In this document: piece by piece, positions 1 to 6,517 of the stretch
Numbering within the stretch: position 1 is the first letter of the stretch
Layout of the letters: every line of letters starts with the position of its first letter
NCBI GenBank assembly: GCA_002440885.1
Contig: DJVY01000089.1
Coordinates: 18,202 to 35,719 of the forward strand
DNA: 17,518 nucleotides
From: Bacteroidales bacterium UBA6244
Lineage (GTDB): Bacteria > Bacteroidota > Bacteroidia > Bacteroidales > F082
Direction of reading: 5' to 3'
Notes under the pieces: generated by a model
Database searches by the model: none
Told to the model about the DNA's origin: nothing
The model's input: only the letters and a program-made list of their open reading frames with translations
Made by a program: the position numbers and the translations under genes

Positions 1-213
1 ATGGGTCTGGGAGCGAGCATCTGGACACAACGCCTTGATCTGGCTGAAAAAATGGCCCGTGAGGTTGAGGCTGGCGCTGTTTTCATCAATGGCATGACCA
101 AATCAGACCCGCGACTACCTTTCGGAGGAACCAAAGAGTCAGGATTTGGCAGGGAACTTGGCTCTTACGGTTTGAAAGAGTTCCTCAACATTAAAACCAT
201 CTGGATAAAATAA
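1..213 (+). CDS. Aldehyde dehydrogenase, succinate-semialdehyde type (C-terminal end only)
   Basis: Only the last 70 codons are visible; the gene starts upstream of the window, and the ATG at position 1 is probably an internal methionine. The segment reads like the C-terminus of NAD(P)+-dependent aldehyde dehydrogenases: GASIWT, then EAGAVFINGM, then SDPRLPFGGTKESGFGRELG, then a final EFLNIKTIWI. The SDPRLPFGG and NIKT stretches resemble succinate-semialdehyde dehydrogenases, which oxidise succinate semialdehyde to succinate. The catalytic Cys and Glu and the Rossmann fold lie outside the window, so substrate assignment is an inference. Only 16 nt separate it from trmD and no promoter element is evident between them, so read-through into trmD is possible. 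Confidence 0.85.
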   Translation: MGLGASIWTQRLDLAEKMAREVEAGAVFINGMTKSDPRLPFGGTKESGFGRELGSYGLKEFLNIKTIWIK

Positions 214-229
214 CTTAATAAACCAGCAC

Positions 230-910
230 ATGCGAATTGATATCATCACATTGTTTCCTGAGATGTTCGACGGCCCTTTTAACCAGTCGATTATACAGCG
301 CGCGCAAGACAAAAAGCTGGCCGAAATTCATCTGCACCAGCTCAGAGACTACTCTACCGACAAGCATAAACGCGTGGATGATTACCCCTTTAGCGGCGGA
401 GCAGGGATGGTGATGATGATTGATCCGGTGTTCAGATGTCTATCATCGCTGACAGCGCAAAGAGCGTACGATGCCATTATTTACACCAGCCCTGACGGAC
501 AGCTTTTGGATCAACCGCTCGCCAACAGGCTTTCTTGTTTTGAGAACCTGATCATCTTGTGCGGACATTATAAAGGCATCGATGAACGCATCCGCGAACA
601 CCTGGTCACGTTAGAAATCAGCATCGGAAACTATGTGCTATCAGGAGGAGAACTTGCCGCTGCTGTCATTGTTGATAGTTTGGTGCGACTGATACCGGGT
701 GTGCTGAGCGATGAAACTTCCGCCCTGAGCGACTCCTTTCAAAACAACCTGCTATCGCCCCCTGTTTACACACGACCGCGCGATTACAACGGATGGACAA
801 TTCCAGAGGTTCTGCTCTCCGGTAACGAAAAACTGATAGCCGAATGGAAATTTAACCAAGCATTGCAACGAACACGAGAAAGACGTCCGGAACTACTAGA
901 TGAAATATAA
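230..910 (+). CDS. trmD: tRNA (guanine37-N1)-methyltransferase TrmD
   Basis: The product uses S-adenosylmethionine to methylate N1 of G37, next to the anticodon, which prevents +1 frameshifting. Length is 226 aa, slightly short of the usual 230-260. Visible family motifs are the N-terminal RIDIITLFPEMF, DDYPFSGGAGMVM (about residues 50-62), the YTSPDG segment (85-90), LCGHYKGIDERI (110-121) and SIGNYVLSGGEL (131-142); the last three form the trefoil-knot SAM site in known structures. R153 in RLIPGVL and D168 in SDSF match the positions of the catalytic Arg and Asp. LLSPPVYTRP (174-183) is also typical. In many bacteria trmD sits next to rplS, as here. The start ATG is followed directly by the conserved RID motif. 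I am confident in the assignment. Confidence 0.97.
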   Translation: MRIDIITLFPEMFDGPFNQSIIQRAQDKKLAEIHLHQLRDYSTDKHKRVDDYPFSGGAGMVMMIDPVFRCLSSLTAQRAYDAIIYTSPDGQLLDQPLANRLSCFENLIILCGHYKGIDERIREHLVTLEISIGNYVLSGGELAAAVIVDSLVRLIPGVLSDETSALSDSFQNNLLSPPVYTRPRDYNGWTIPEVLLSGNEKLIAEWKFNQALQRTRERRPELLDEI

Positions 911-1008
911 AATATTGATTTCGTGATTTTAACACCTCACAAAACACACCAAAAAAGTTGTCAACAACAAACATTTAATAAATCAGTATTTTTTTTTACT
1001 GTTTCTGA

Positions 1009-1037
1009 TTGTCAGTAAATAAATAGCTGTATATTTG
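1009..1037 (+). promoter_or_regulatory. Bacteroidota-type promoter of rplS
   Basis: A perfect TAnnTTTG -7 element (TATATTTG, 1030-1037) lies 18 nt downstream of a TTG (1009-1011) that can serve as the -33 element. Transcription would start near 1044, giving a leader of about 33 nt before the rplS ATG. The region just upstream (981-1010) contains two overlapping inverted repeats, CAGTA/TACTG and AATCAG/CTGATT. They could be part of a weak trmD terminator or an operator; I cannot tell which. Confidence 0.65.
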
Positions 1038-1072
1038 CACTCTTTTTTGAGTGTACCATGCTAAAAGTGTAA
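1038..1072 (+). promoter_or_regulatory. Short rplS leader with small hairpin and four-codon upstream reading frame
   Basis: The predicted leader contains a 5-bp hairpin (CACTC/GAGTG around six T, 1038-1053). An ATG at 1058 opens a four-codon frame (M-L-K-V, stop at 1070-1072) that ends 4 nt before the rplS start. The elements are visible in the sequence. Any role in coupling or feedback is speculation, because such a short frame may occur by chance. Confidence 0.25.
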
Positions 1073-1076
1073 GAAG

Positions 1077-1430
1077 ATGAGCAAGAATGAATTAATTAAA
1101 CTGGTCAACGATACTGTAGCGATGCAAGAATTCCCTGCTTTTAAGGCAGGCGACACCGTTACAGTTACTTATAAAATTATTGAAGGAACAAAAGAACGAC
1201 TTCAAAAGTTTCAGGGAGTGATTTTGCAACGTGTGGGTAGCGGTAATACGGCCACTTTCACTATTCGCAAGATGTCGGGTAACGTTGGGGTGGAAAGAAT
1301 TTTCCCCATCTCCTCTCCTTTCATTACTTCGATAGAAGTTAACAAGGTAGGCGTAGTTCGCAGAGCCCGGATCTTTTACTTCCGTGAGTTGCGTGGTAAA
1401 AAAGCAAGAATCAAGGAAAAACGTTTTTAA
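1077..1430 (+). CDS. rplS: 50S ribosomal protein L19 (bL19)
   Basis: At 117 aa this is a full-length bL19, which sits at the 30S-50S interface of the ribosome. Diagnostic motifs are FPAFKAGDTVTV near residues 19-30, the ERLQKFQGVIL segment, GVERIFPISSP (about 71-81), IEVNKVGVVRRARIFYFREL and the C-terminal GKKARIKEKRF. The start is fixed by the promoter position and by the family's usual short N-terminal helix. It has its own promoter upstream and a strong intrinsic terminator just after the stop, so it is probably transcribed both alone and with trmD. Confidence 0.98.
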   Translation: MSKNELIKLVNDTVAMQEFPAFKAGDTVTVTYKIIEGTKERLQKFQGVILQRVGSGNTATFTIRKMSGNVGVERIFPISSPFITSIEVNKVGVVRRARIFYFRELRGKKARIKEKRF

Positions 1431-1451
1431 TAATCGTTTAAAGAGATATGG

Positions 1452-1479
1452 AACTCCGGTCTTCACCGGAGTTTTTTAT
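1452..1479 (+). terminator. Rho-independent terminator of rplS
   Basis: A perfect 9-bp stem, AACTCCGGT (1452-1460) with ACCGGAGTT (1465-1473), closes on a CTTC tetraloop and runs into TTTTATT. It lies 21 nt after the rplS stop. The opposite strand has no T-tract after the stem, so it should act mainly on the + strand. The convergent rlmB stop codon at 1476-1478 lies within the T-tract. Confidence 0.9.
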
Positions 1480-2237
1480 TTGCCCATTCGTTGCCTGAAC
1501 ACCTCATACAGAAGAACTCCAGCGGCTACCGAAACGTTTAATGAAGCAATACTTCCTGCCATGGGAATCTTCAACAACACATCGGCACGCTTTAGGTATT
1601 CGGGGCTTATTCCGTCTCCTTCCGATCCCATGATGATGGCAGAAGGTCCGGTAAGTTGCTGCTCAAAATAAAGCCCATCCCCTTTCTCTGTGGCAGCAAA
1701 AATGCGTAGGCCACAGGACTTTAAAAATTCGATTGTTTCTTTCAAATTCTCACTACGGCAAATCGGCAAAGTATAAATAGCTCCTGCCGAGGATTTTACC
1801 GTATCAGAATTTATCATGGCCGATCCTTTTTGAGGAACAATGACTGCATTTACCCCGGTACAGGAAGCGGTCCGAAGTATGGCTCCAAAATTTCTTACGT
1901 CAGTTATCTTGTCCAGAATCAACACAAATGGATCTTCACCCGATTCATAAATCCCGGGCAGTTCTTGCTCGATGGTGCTAAAAGTAACCGGCGACAAAAA
2001 GGCAATGATGCCCTGATGGTTTTTTCGCGTTACCCTGTTCAGCTTTTCGACAGGGACAAACTGATATGGTATAGCTAACTTTTTAAGTTCGGCAATGGTT
2101 TCACTGATCACCGGATTTCTTAGTCCATGCTGCACCAATACCTTGTCGATGTCGCGCATGGCTTTTACCGCCTCATTTACAGGCCAAATACCATAGATAA
2201 AATCATTTGACGGCTGGTTTTCTTCAAATTTACTCAT
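1476..2237 (-). CDS. rlmB: 23S rRNA 2'-O-methyltransferase, TrmH/SpoU family (RlmB)
   Basis: This 253-aa protein has the two-part layout of RlmB. An N-terminal substrate-binding domain (about residues 12-90, with YGIWPVNEAV and HQGIIAF) is followed by the SPOUT knot domain. All three SpoU motifs are present: DVRNFGAILRTA (113-124, with N116 and R122), IIMGSEGDGIS (201-211, with E206) and IPMAGSIASLNVSVAAG (224-240, with N234). E. coli RlmB methylates the 2'-OH of G2251 in the peptidyl-transferase P-loop of 23S rRNA. The exact target here is inferred from family likeness, and another SpoU methyltransferase is possible. The ATG overlaps the end of rmuC by 8 nt, which suggests translational coupling. 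Confidence 0.9.
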   Translation of the reverse strand: MSKFEENQPSNDFIYGIWPVNEAVKAMRDIDKVLVQHGLRNPVISETIAELKKLAIPYQFVPVEKLNRVTRKNHQGIIAFLSPVTFSTIEQELPGIYESGEDPFVLILDKITDVRNFGAILRTASCTGVNAVIVPQKGSAMINSDTVKSSAGAIYTLPICRSENLKETIEFLKSCGLRIFAATEKGDGLYFEQQLTGPSAIIMGSEGDGISPEYLKRADVLLKIPMAGSIASLNVSVAAGVLLYEVFRQRMGK

Positions 2238-3594
2238 CTTCGTTTTCTATACTTTCAATTAAATGTTCAGGCAAACTCTTTTTGGTGTTAACACCCATTT
2301 TCTTCAATTGTTCCACTTGGCGCAAAATATTTCCACTGCCGGAGGTAAGCTTCTTGTGTGCTTCCCTGTATGATTTATCGGCTCGCTCCAGATGCTGTCC
2401 AATATTTTCAAGGTCGGTGACAAAACTTTCAAACTTATCGTATAACTTCCCTCCGCGTTCAGCAATCTCCAGTGCATTTTGTGTTTGTTTCTCATATTTC
2501 CAGATGGAAGAAACTGTGCGCAGTGTGGCAAGCAAGGTGGTCGGACTAACGATGACCACGCGATCGCGCCATGCCGTATTAAACAACTCAGGATCGTTCT
2601 GCACGGCCAAGGCAAAAGCCGGCTCAACGGGCATAAACATAAGCACGAAGTCGGGAGAGTTAATGCCTAACAGCTGATCATATCTTTTCTCGCTCAGCTC
2701 TTTAACATGCCGGCGAACAGAATCGAGATGTTCCCTGAGCTTCTTCTGCCGTTGGGGTTCGTCCTCAGCAGAAATATATTCAGAGTAAGCCGTTAAAGAA
2801 ACTTTCGAGTCGATAACGAGATGTTTGTCTTCGGGCAACCGAACCACAACATCAGGACGAAGGGTTGCCCCCTCTTCATTTTTGGCGGTAAACTGCAAAT
2901 AGTACTCCTGGTCTTTTGTTAAACCTGACCTTTCAAGCACCCGCTCGAGTATTATCTCTCCCCAGTTTCCCTGACGTTTGCTGTCGGAACGCAGGGCCTT
3001 TGTCAAATCTTTGGCGTCCTTGTCCAAGGTAACACTCAACTCGTAAATTTTTTTGAACTCGGCACGTAAATCCGACTGGTCTTTAAGGCCCTTCTCGTAA
3101 GTCTCTTCTACCTTTTTTTCAAAACTCTGTAACTTTTCTTTCAGCGGACTAAGCAAATCGTGCAAACCTTTTTGGCTGTTCAGGCTAAAATCGATTGTGT
3201 GTTGTTTTAATATCTTGTTGGCAACATTTTCAAATTCAACACGCAATCGTTCCTGCATCTCATGTAAACGCTTTTGTTCCGACTCCATCTTCTCGAGCAG
3301 GTTTTTGTTGTCACTGTCTTTCGACACGAGTAGTTTTTCTGATTCGTGGCGTTTCACACGTTCATCGTCAAGCTGGGTTTCGAGCAAATGAAGTCGCTGT
3401 TGTAATTCCTCTGCTCTGGCTTTGGCCAAGGACAAATCCTTATCTATCGAAACCTGTTCTGCCATTAGTCCTGCTTTTTCCTGCTGATGCTGGTTGTTTA
3501 GCTGTTGTAGCTTGCCTTTATCGATCAGTTTAACCACTAAAGCCCCTATTATCAGACCTGTGACTAAACCCAAAATTATCTCTAACACGACCAT
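2230..3594 (-). CDS. rmuC: RmuC-family protein, DNA recombination/inversion limiting factor
   Basis: The 454-aa protein has the standard RmuC layout. It begins with an N-terminal membrane anchor (about residues 4-24, VLEIILGLVTGLIIGALVV). A long charged, Gln/Glu/Lys-rich coiled coil covers about 27-135. The nuclease-like RmuC core covers about 145-425. Within the core, QGNWGE (208-213), RPDVVVRLP (246-254) and LVIDSKVSL (259-267) are conserved; the Asp and DSK residues resemble a PD-(D/E)XK nuclease core. RmuC is known genetically for reducing recombination at short inverted repeats in E. coli; its biochemical activity is poorly defined. It is first in a two-gene unit with rlmB. The TonB C-terminal-domain gene is divergent, 58 nt away. 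The C-terminal tail is acidic (IESIENEDE). Confidence 0.93.
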   Translation of the reverse strand: MVVLEIILGLVTGLIIGALVVKLIDKGKLQQLNNQHQQEKAGLMAEQVSIDKDLSLAKARAEELQQRLHLLETQLDDERVKRHESEKLLVSKDSDNKNLLEKMESEQKRLHEMQERLRVEFENVANKILKQHTIDFSLNSQKGLHDLLSPLKEKLQSFEKKVEETYEKGLKDQSDLRAEFKKIYELSVTLDKDAKDLTKALRSDSKRQGNWGEIILERVLERSGLTKDQEYYLQFTAKNEEGATLRPDVVVRLPEDKHLVIDSKVSLTAYSEYISAEDEPQRQKKLREHLDSVRRHVKELSEKRYDQLLGINSPDFVLMFMPVEPAFALAVQNDPELFNTAWRDRVVIVSPTTLLATLRTVSSIWKYEKQTQNALEIAERGGKLYDKFESFVTDLENIGQHLERADKSYREAHKKLTSGSGNILRQVEQLKKMGVNTKKSLPEHLIESIENEDE

Positions 3595-3596
3595 TT

Positions 3597-3630
3597 TTTT
3601 TAGGTAAAACTAACAATTATTACCTAAAAA
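3597..3630. repeat. 11-bp perfect inverted repeat between rmuC and the TonB-C gene
   Basis: TTTTTAGGTAA (3597-3607) and its exact complement TTACCTAAAAA (3620-3630) are separated by 12 nt (3608-3619). The repeat fills most of the 58-nt divergent intergenic region and ends 3 bp from the rmuC ATG. It could be an operator for the divergent pair or an mRNA hairpin over the rmuC ribosome-binding region. Centre-to-centre spacing of the arms is 23 bp, roughly two helical turns, which suits a dimeric regulator. The function is not known. Confidence 0.6.
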
Positions 3631-3652
3631 TTGTAATTTCACACGCAAAATC

Positions 3653-4474
3653 ATGTCAAAAAAAATGAAGTACTCCCTTTTACAACCAATGATGCTACTT
3701 GTAGTGATATGTATATCATTTTCTTTACACAGTCAAACAGTACCTTCACCCGTGATGAACATGTCTGAGTCGGAATACAAGATCTTTTTAAGTCAATTTG
3801 TCAATTATCCCGAAAAAGCGCTTCAGAATGGAGTAGAAGGTGATGTGCAAATTGACTTTTTTTGCGACAAAAATGGCCAGGTAACAGAGAGACTGGTCTC
3901 AAAAAATGTTTCTCAGGCCGTTGACAGTGCAGCTTTAGCCATGTTCGACCTAATTATATGGAAACCCTTACCAACAAATGCCCCGGATGTAATGTCAAAG
4001 GGATCACTCACTTTCGGGTTCAACATCAAGAAGTTTCGAAAACTGGCTAAACATAGGGGTTATGTACAGGCACCACCCATAAATCAACCGGCTGATACCT
4101 CCGGGAAAATCTACACGGTGGAGAAGGCTAAAATTCCCCCTGAATTTATTAAATCAGACGACAATCCAACACTCGCTGATTACATCAACAATGAGCTAAA
4201 ATACCCTGAAACGGCAAAAAAGCTTGGTCTGGCAGGCACAGTAACACTTTCCTTTATTATTGAACTCAATGGTATGCCATCGAATATCCATGCAGAGAGT
4301 TACGTTGGTGGAGGGTGTACCGAAGAGGCCATCAGGCTTATTTCAGCCTTAAAGTGGACACCGGCGATGGTCAATGACAAATATGTCAGAACCTTTAACA
4401 AATTGAATATCACATTTGAGAAAGGAAGAAACAACGCCATTTACATTCCAAACCAAAATAATACGGGTATATAA
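3653..4474 (+). CDS. Exported protein with two TonB C-terminal-like domains
   Basis: This 273-aa protein starts with a signal peptide (hydrophobic core about residues 11-25, ending near SLHSQ). Two copies of a TonB C-terminal fold follow. The first (about 50-125) has YPEKALQNGVEGDVQIDF, DKNGQV and a WKPLP near its end. The second (about 173-256) has LKYPETAKKLGLAGTVTLSF, ELNGMPSN, GGGCTEEAIRLISALKWTPA and the closing FNKLNITF. In TonB this domain contacts the TonB box of outer-membrane receptors. Here there is no transmembrane anchor with a Pro-rich spacer, so the protein is probably free in the periplasm. A second in-frame ATG at 3665 would give MKYSLL, which is a better signal-peptide start. 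The true function is unknown. Confidence 0.85.
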   Translation: MSKKMKYSLLQPMMLLVVICISFSLHSQTVPSPVMNMSESEYKIFLSQFVNYPEKALQNGVEGDVQIDFFCDKNGQVTERLVSKNVSQAVDSAALAMFDLIIWKPLPTNAPDVMSKGSLTFGFNIKKFRKLAKHRGYVQAPPINQPADTSGKIYTVEKAKIPPEFIKSDDNPTLADYINNELKYPETAKKLGLAGTVTLSFIIELNGMPSNIHAESYVGGGCTEEAIRLISALKWTPAMVNDKYVRTFNKLNITFEKGRNNAIYIPNQNNTGI

Positions 4475-4479
4475 CACTC

Positions 4480-4517
4480 AAAAATGCATAAGGCGGGTCG
4501 ATCAAATAGCATTTTTT
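4480..4517 (+). terminator. Possible weak terminator after the TonB-C gene
   Basis: AAAAATGC (4480-4487) can pair with GCATTTTT (4509-4516) around a 21-nt loop, and the T-run continues past the arm. The stem is AT-rich and the loop is long, so activity is uncertain. It abuts the promoter element of the next gene. Confidence 0.3.
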
Positions 4518-4518
4518 A

Positions 4519-4526
4519 TATTTTTG
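4519..4526 (+). promoter_or_regulatory. -7 element upstream of the DUF3078 gene
   Basis: TATTTTTG matches TAnnTTTG exactly, but no TTG is seen at the expected -33 distance. A start near 4533 would give an AT-rich leader of about 75 nt before the ATG at 4608. No SD-like sequence precedes that ATG; the preceding bases are T-rich (CTTTTTCTT). Confidence 0.45.
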
Positions 4527-4607
4527 CCGCAATCTCGTGTAAAACCAACTATTTTTTATATTATTATTTTGAAATTCATTAGCTAATTTACTCTAAATCT
4601 TTTTCTT

Positions 4608-5513
4608 ATGAAGAAAGCATCTTTACTCTTAATCCTGATGGCAAGTTTTGGTTTTCTAAGTGCTCAGACAGACACTACCAAAAACTGGACAGTAAAAAAC
4701 AACCTAAGTATTAACTTCGCCCAAAGTTATTTTTCAAATTGGTCGGCGGGAGGTGAAAACACAGTGGCCATGGTAGGAAAATACAATGTAAATGCTGACT
4801 ATGTAAAAGGAAACAACAAATGGTCGAATTGGTTAACTCTGGCCTTGGGTTATTCCTACATAGGCGACAACAAGCCCATGAAAACCGATGACAAAATCGA
4901 ATTTATTTCAGCTTACGGACACAACCTTAGCGAGCATTGGTATGCTACCGTGGTGCTTACCTTTAAAAGCCAGTTTGCAAAAGGATATGATTACAAGGTA
5001 GATTCTACAACCATCATTTCAAAATTTTTAGCTCCGGCAACCATTGACATCGGACCAGGTATTGAGTACGCTCCCAACGAACACTTCTACGCCAACTTTT
5101 CGCCTGTTACAGCCCGCTGGACTATTGTAAATGACCAAAGGTTGGCCGATTTGGGTTCTTTTGGTCTCGATCCGGCAACAGTTAACGACCAGGGCGATAC
5201 CACCCATGCCAAAAAGGTAAAAACCATGTTTGGGGGAAAACTTCTTATGGGATACAAGCGTGATATTTTCGAGAATGTGAACTTCGGAACCAAACTCGAA
5301 TTGTTCTCCGACTACTTAAACAATCCGCAAAATATAGATGTTAACTGGCAGGTAGCCATCGTGCTCAAAGTTAACTCTTGGCTCAATGTTAACATTACAT
5401 CTGAGTTAATCTACGATAACGATGTAATATTTAAAAATGATGCCGGATTGCCCATTGGCCCACGAACACAATTCAACGAAAACATGATGCTCGGCATTGG
5501 GCTAAGCTTCTAA
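4608..5513 (+). CDS. DUF3078 family outer-membrane beta-barrel-like protein
   Basis: The 301-aa product has a clear signal peptide (MKKASLLLILMASFGFLSAQ, cut after about residue 20). The early NLSINFAQSYFSNWSAGGENTVAM segment is the hallmark I recognise for DUF3078, a family found in Bacteroidota. The rest alternates short amphipathic strands with Asn/Asp/Gly turns, for example KWSNWLTLALGYSYIGD, HWYATVVLTF, IDIGPGIEYAPN, NVNFGTKLELFSDYLNNP and MLGIGLSF. The C-terminal aromatic residue (F301) also fits an outer-membrane barrel. No enzyme motif is seen and the substrate or role is unknown. It has its own -7 element. The phosphoesterase gene begins 2 nt after its stop codon. Confidence 0.85.
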   Translation: MKKASLLLILMASFGFLSAQTDTTKNWTVKNNLSINFAQSYFSNWSAGGENTVAMVGKYNVNADYVKGNNKWSNWLTLALGYSYIGDNKPMKTDDKIEFISAYGHNLSEHWYATVVLTFKSQFAKGYDYKVDSTTIISKFLAPATIDIGPGIEYAPNEHFYANFSPVTARWTIVNDQRLADLGSFGLDPATVNDQGDTTHAKKVKTMFGGKLLMGYKRDIFENVNFGTKLELFSDYLNNPQNIDVNWQVAIVLKVNSWLNVNITSELIYDNDVIFKNDAGLPIGPRTQFNENMMLGIGLSF

Positions 5514-5515
5514 CC

Positions 5516-6019
5516 GTGAAAAAAATAGGAATACTTGCTGACACCCACGGGAGCCTGCTCCCGCGGGTGTTTTCTTTTTTTAGTGCGTGTGACCAAATCT
5601 GGCATGCAGGCGATATTGGCAACATGGAAACCTATGATGCGCTGGTTCAATTTAAACCCTTGGTGGCTGTTTACGGCAACATCGACGACCAAAAGGTAAG
5701 AAAGCAGTGTAAAGAAATTGAAGTATTTAGTTGTGAACAGGTTAAAGTGGCCATGATGCATATCGGTGGCTATCCGGGGAGATACACCAATGAGGCACGA
5801 CAAACGATCCAGATGCACCATCCTGATCTTTTTGTTACCGGACTCTCCCATATTCTACGGGTAATGCACGATCAAAAAAACAACCTGTTGTTCATCAATC
5901 CCGGTGCGGCTGGAAAATCCGGATTCCATAAGGTAATCACCTGCATTAAAATCACCATCGACGGCAATCGCATGTATGATCTGGAAGTGCTTGAAATAGA
6001 AAGAAAAACAAACCTCTAA
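5516..6019 (+). CDS. YfcE/MJ0936-type metallophosphoesterase with an altered metal site
   Basis: This 167-aa protein uses GTG as start, leading into MKKIGILADTHGS; no nearer ATG fits. It has the calcineurin-like phosphoesterase motifs in order: D9-T-H11, GD33IG, GN55ID, H82 in MMHIGG, and then GLSH (109-112) where the family has GHxH. The codon for residue 110 is CTC, one base from the His codon CAC, so a second-metal ligand appears lost. NPGAAG (about 126-131) resembles the usual NPGS turn. Small members of this family are phosphodiesterases, often shown only with artificial substrates. The gene starts 2 nt after the DUF3078 stop and overlaps the convergent DUF4293 gene by 4 bp. Codons 9-22 also encode an apparent transcription terminator. 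Confidence 0.88.
   Translation: MKKIGILADTHGSLLPRVFSFFSACDQIWHAGDIGNMETYDALVQFKPLVAVYGNIDDQKVRKQCKEIEVFSCEQVKVAMMHIGGYPGRYTNEARQTIQMHHPDLFVTGLSHILRVMHDQKNNLLFINPGAAGKSGFHKVITCIKITIDGNRMYDLEVLEIERKTNL
5541..5581 (+). terminator. Intrinsic terminator inside the start of the phosphoesterase gene
   Basis: The left arm (5541-5553, ACACCCACGGGAG) and right arm (5558-5570, CTCCCGCGGGTGT) pair with 12 of 13 positions matched (A5547/C5564 is the only mismatch). They close on a CCTG tetraloop and are followed at once by TTTCTTTTTTT (5571-5581). This is one of the two strongest + strand hairpin/T-tract structures in the window. It begins 28 nt after the DUF3078 stop codon but lies wholly inside the next reading frame, covering its DTH metal-binding motif. 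It would fit as the DUF3078 terminator and as an attenuator of the phosphoesterase gene. Confidence 0.8.
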
Positions 6020-6486
6020 CGAAGTCGTTCAGAAGACCTGATAAGGCGCTCGTCGGCAATGATTCCACGCAAAGCAAGAAACAACAACAGGATAGAAACC
6101 GGAATTAGATAGATGCCCAATTCAGGAGTTATCGTACCTGCGGTGGCTTCCTCCATGGCACTGGTATAATAGAGAAAGAAAAGCCCTATGGCCACCACCA
6201 ACAAAAATACCATCAACCGAACCATTCTGATTTGACGAATTCTGTTTTTATACATAAAAATTGTACCGAAGCTGGTGATGGCCGTTACCAGCACAATGGC
6301 CAAAAGAGGCAACAAAAACATTGAACTGAATACGGTTGGAGAATCTGGGACTAAACTCACCACTTTATAAACGTACATTACCAGAGAGTCCCTTTCGCCA
6401 ATAAAACTCGCGATAGGCAAAAACGCAAGCCCGACCAGTGATGCAACGGCCAGGAATAAAAATAAAGATTGTTTACGCTGTATCAT
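6016..6486 (-). CDS. DUF4293 family four-helix membrane protein
   Basis: I start this 156-aa protein at the ATG at 6484-6486 (MIQRKQSLFLFLA), because the family begins with MIQR-like residues and a matching promoter lies just upstream. The open frame extends 50 codons further back, but that part has no membrane-protein character and crosses the promoter. Four hydrophobic segments are seen, at about 8-28, 56-78, 90-108 and 122-142. The C-terminal ADERLIRSSERLR resembles the basic DExLxRSxxRxR ending of DUF4293. The function of this Bacteroidota family is unknown. Its TAG stop overlaps the convergent phosphoesterase TAA stop within CTAA (6016-6019). Confidence 0.82.
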   Translation of the reverse strand: MIQRKQSLFLFLAVASLVGLAFLPIASFIGERDSLVMYVYKVVSLVPDSPTVFSSMFLLPLLAIVLVTAITSFGTIFMYKNRIRQIRMVRLMVFLLVVAIGLFFLYYTSAMEEATAGTITPELGIYLIPVSILLLFLALRGIIADERLIRSSERLR

Positions 6487-6509
6487 AAATATTTTGTACT
6501 TTTGAACCG

Positions 6510-6517
6510 CAAAATTA
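6510..6517 (-). promoter_or_regulatory. -7 element of the DUF4293 gene
   Basis: Read on the minus strand the bases are TAATTTTG, an exact TAnnTTTG. Transcription would start a few bases downstream, leaving a leader of roughly 15-20 nt before the ATG at 6486. The -33 element is not clear. Its position inside the longer open frame supports the shorter start. Confidence 0.5.

Noticed and set aside
1092..1466. 124-codon minus-strand open frame opposite rplS
   Set aside because: It is fully antisense to a certain ribosomal protein gene, has no family motif and crosses the rplS terminator.
3195..3533. 112-codon plus-strand open frame inside rmuC
   Set aside because: It is antisense to the rmuC coiled-coil region; its Cys/Ser/Val-rich composition is what results from reading the complement of Gln/Glu/Lys codons.
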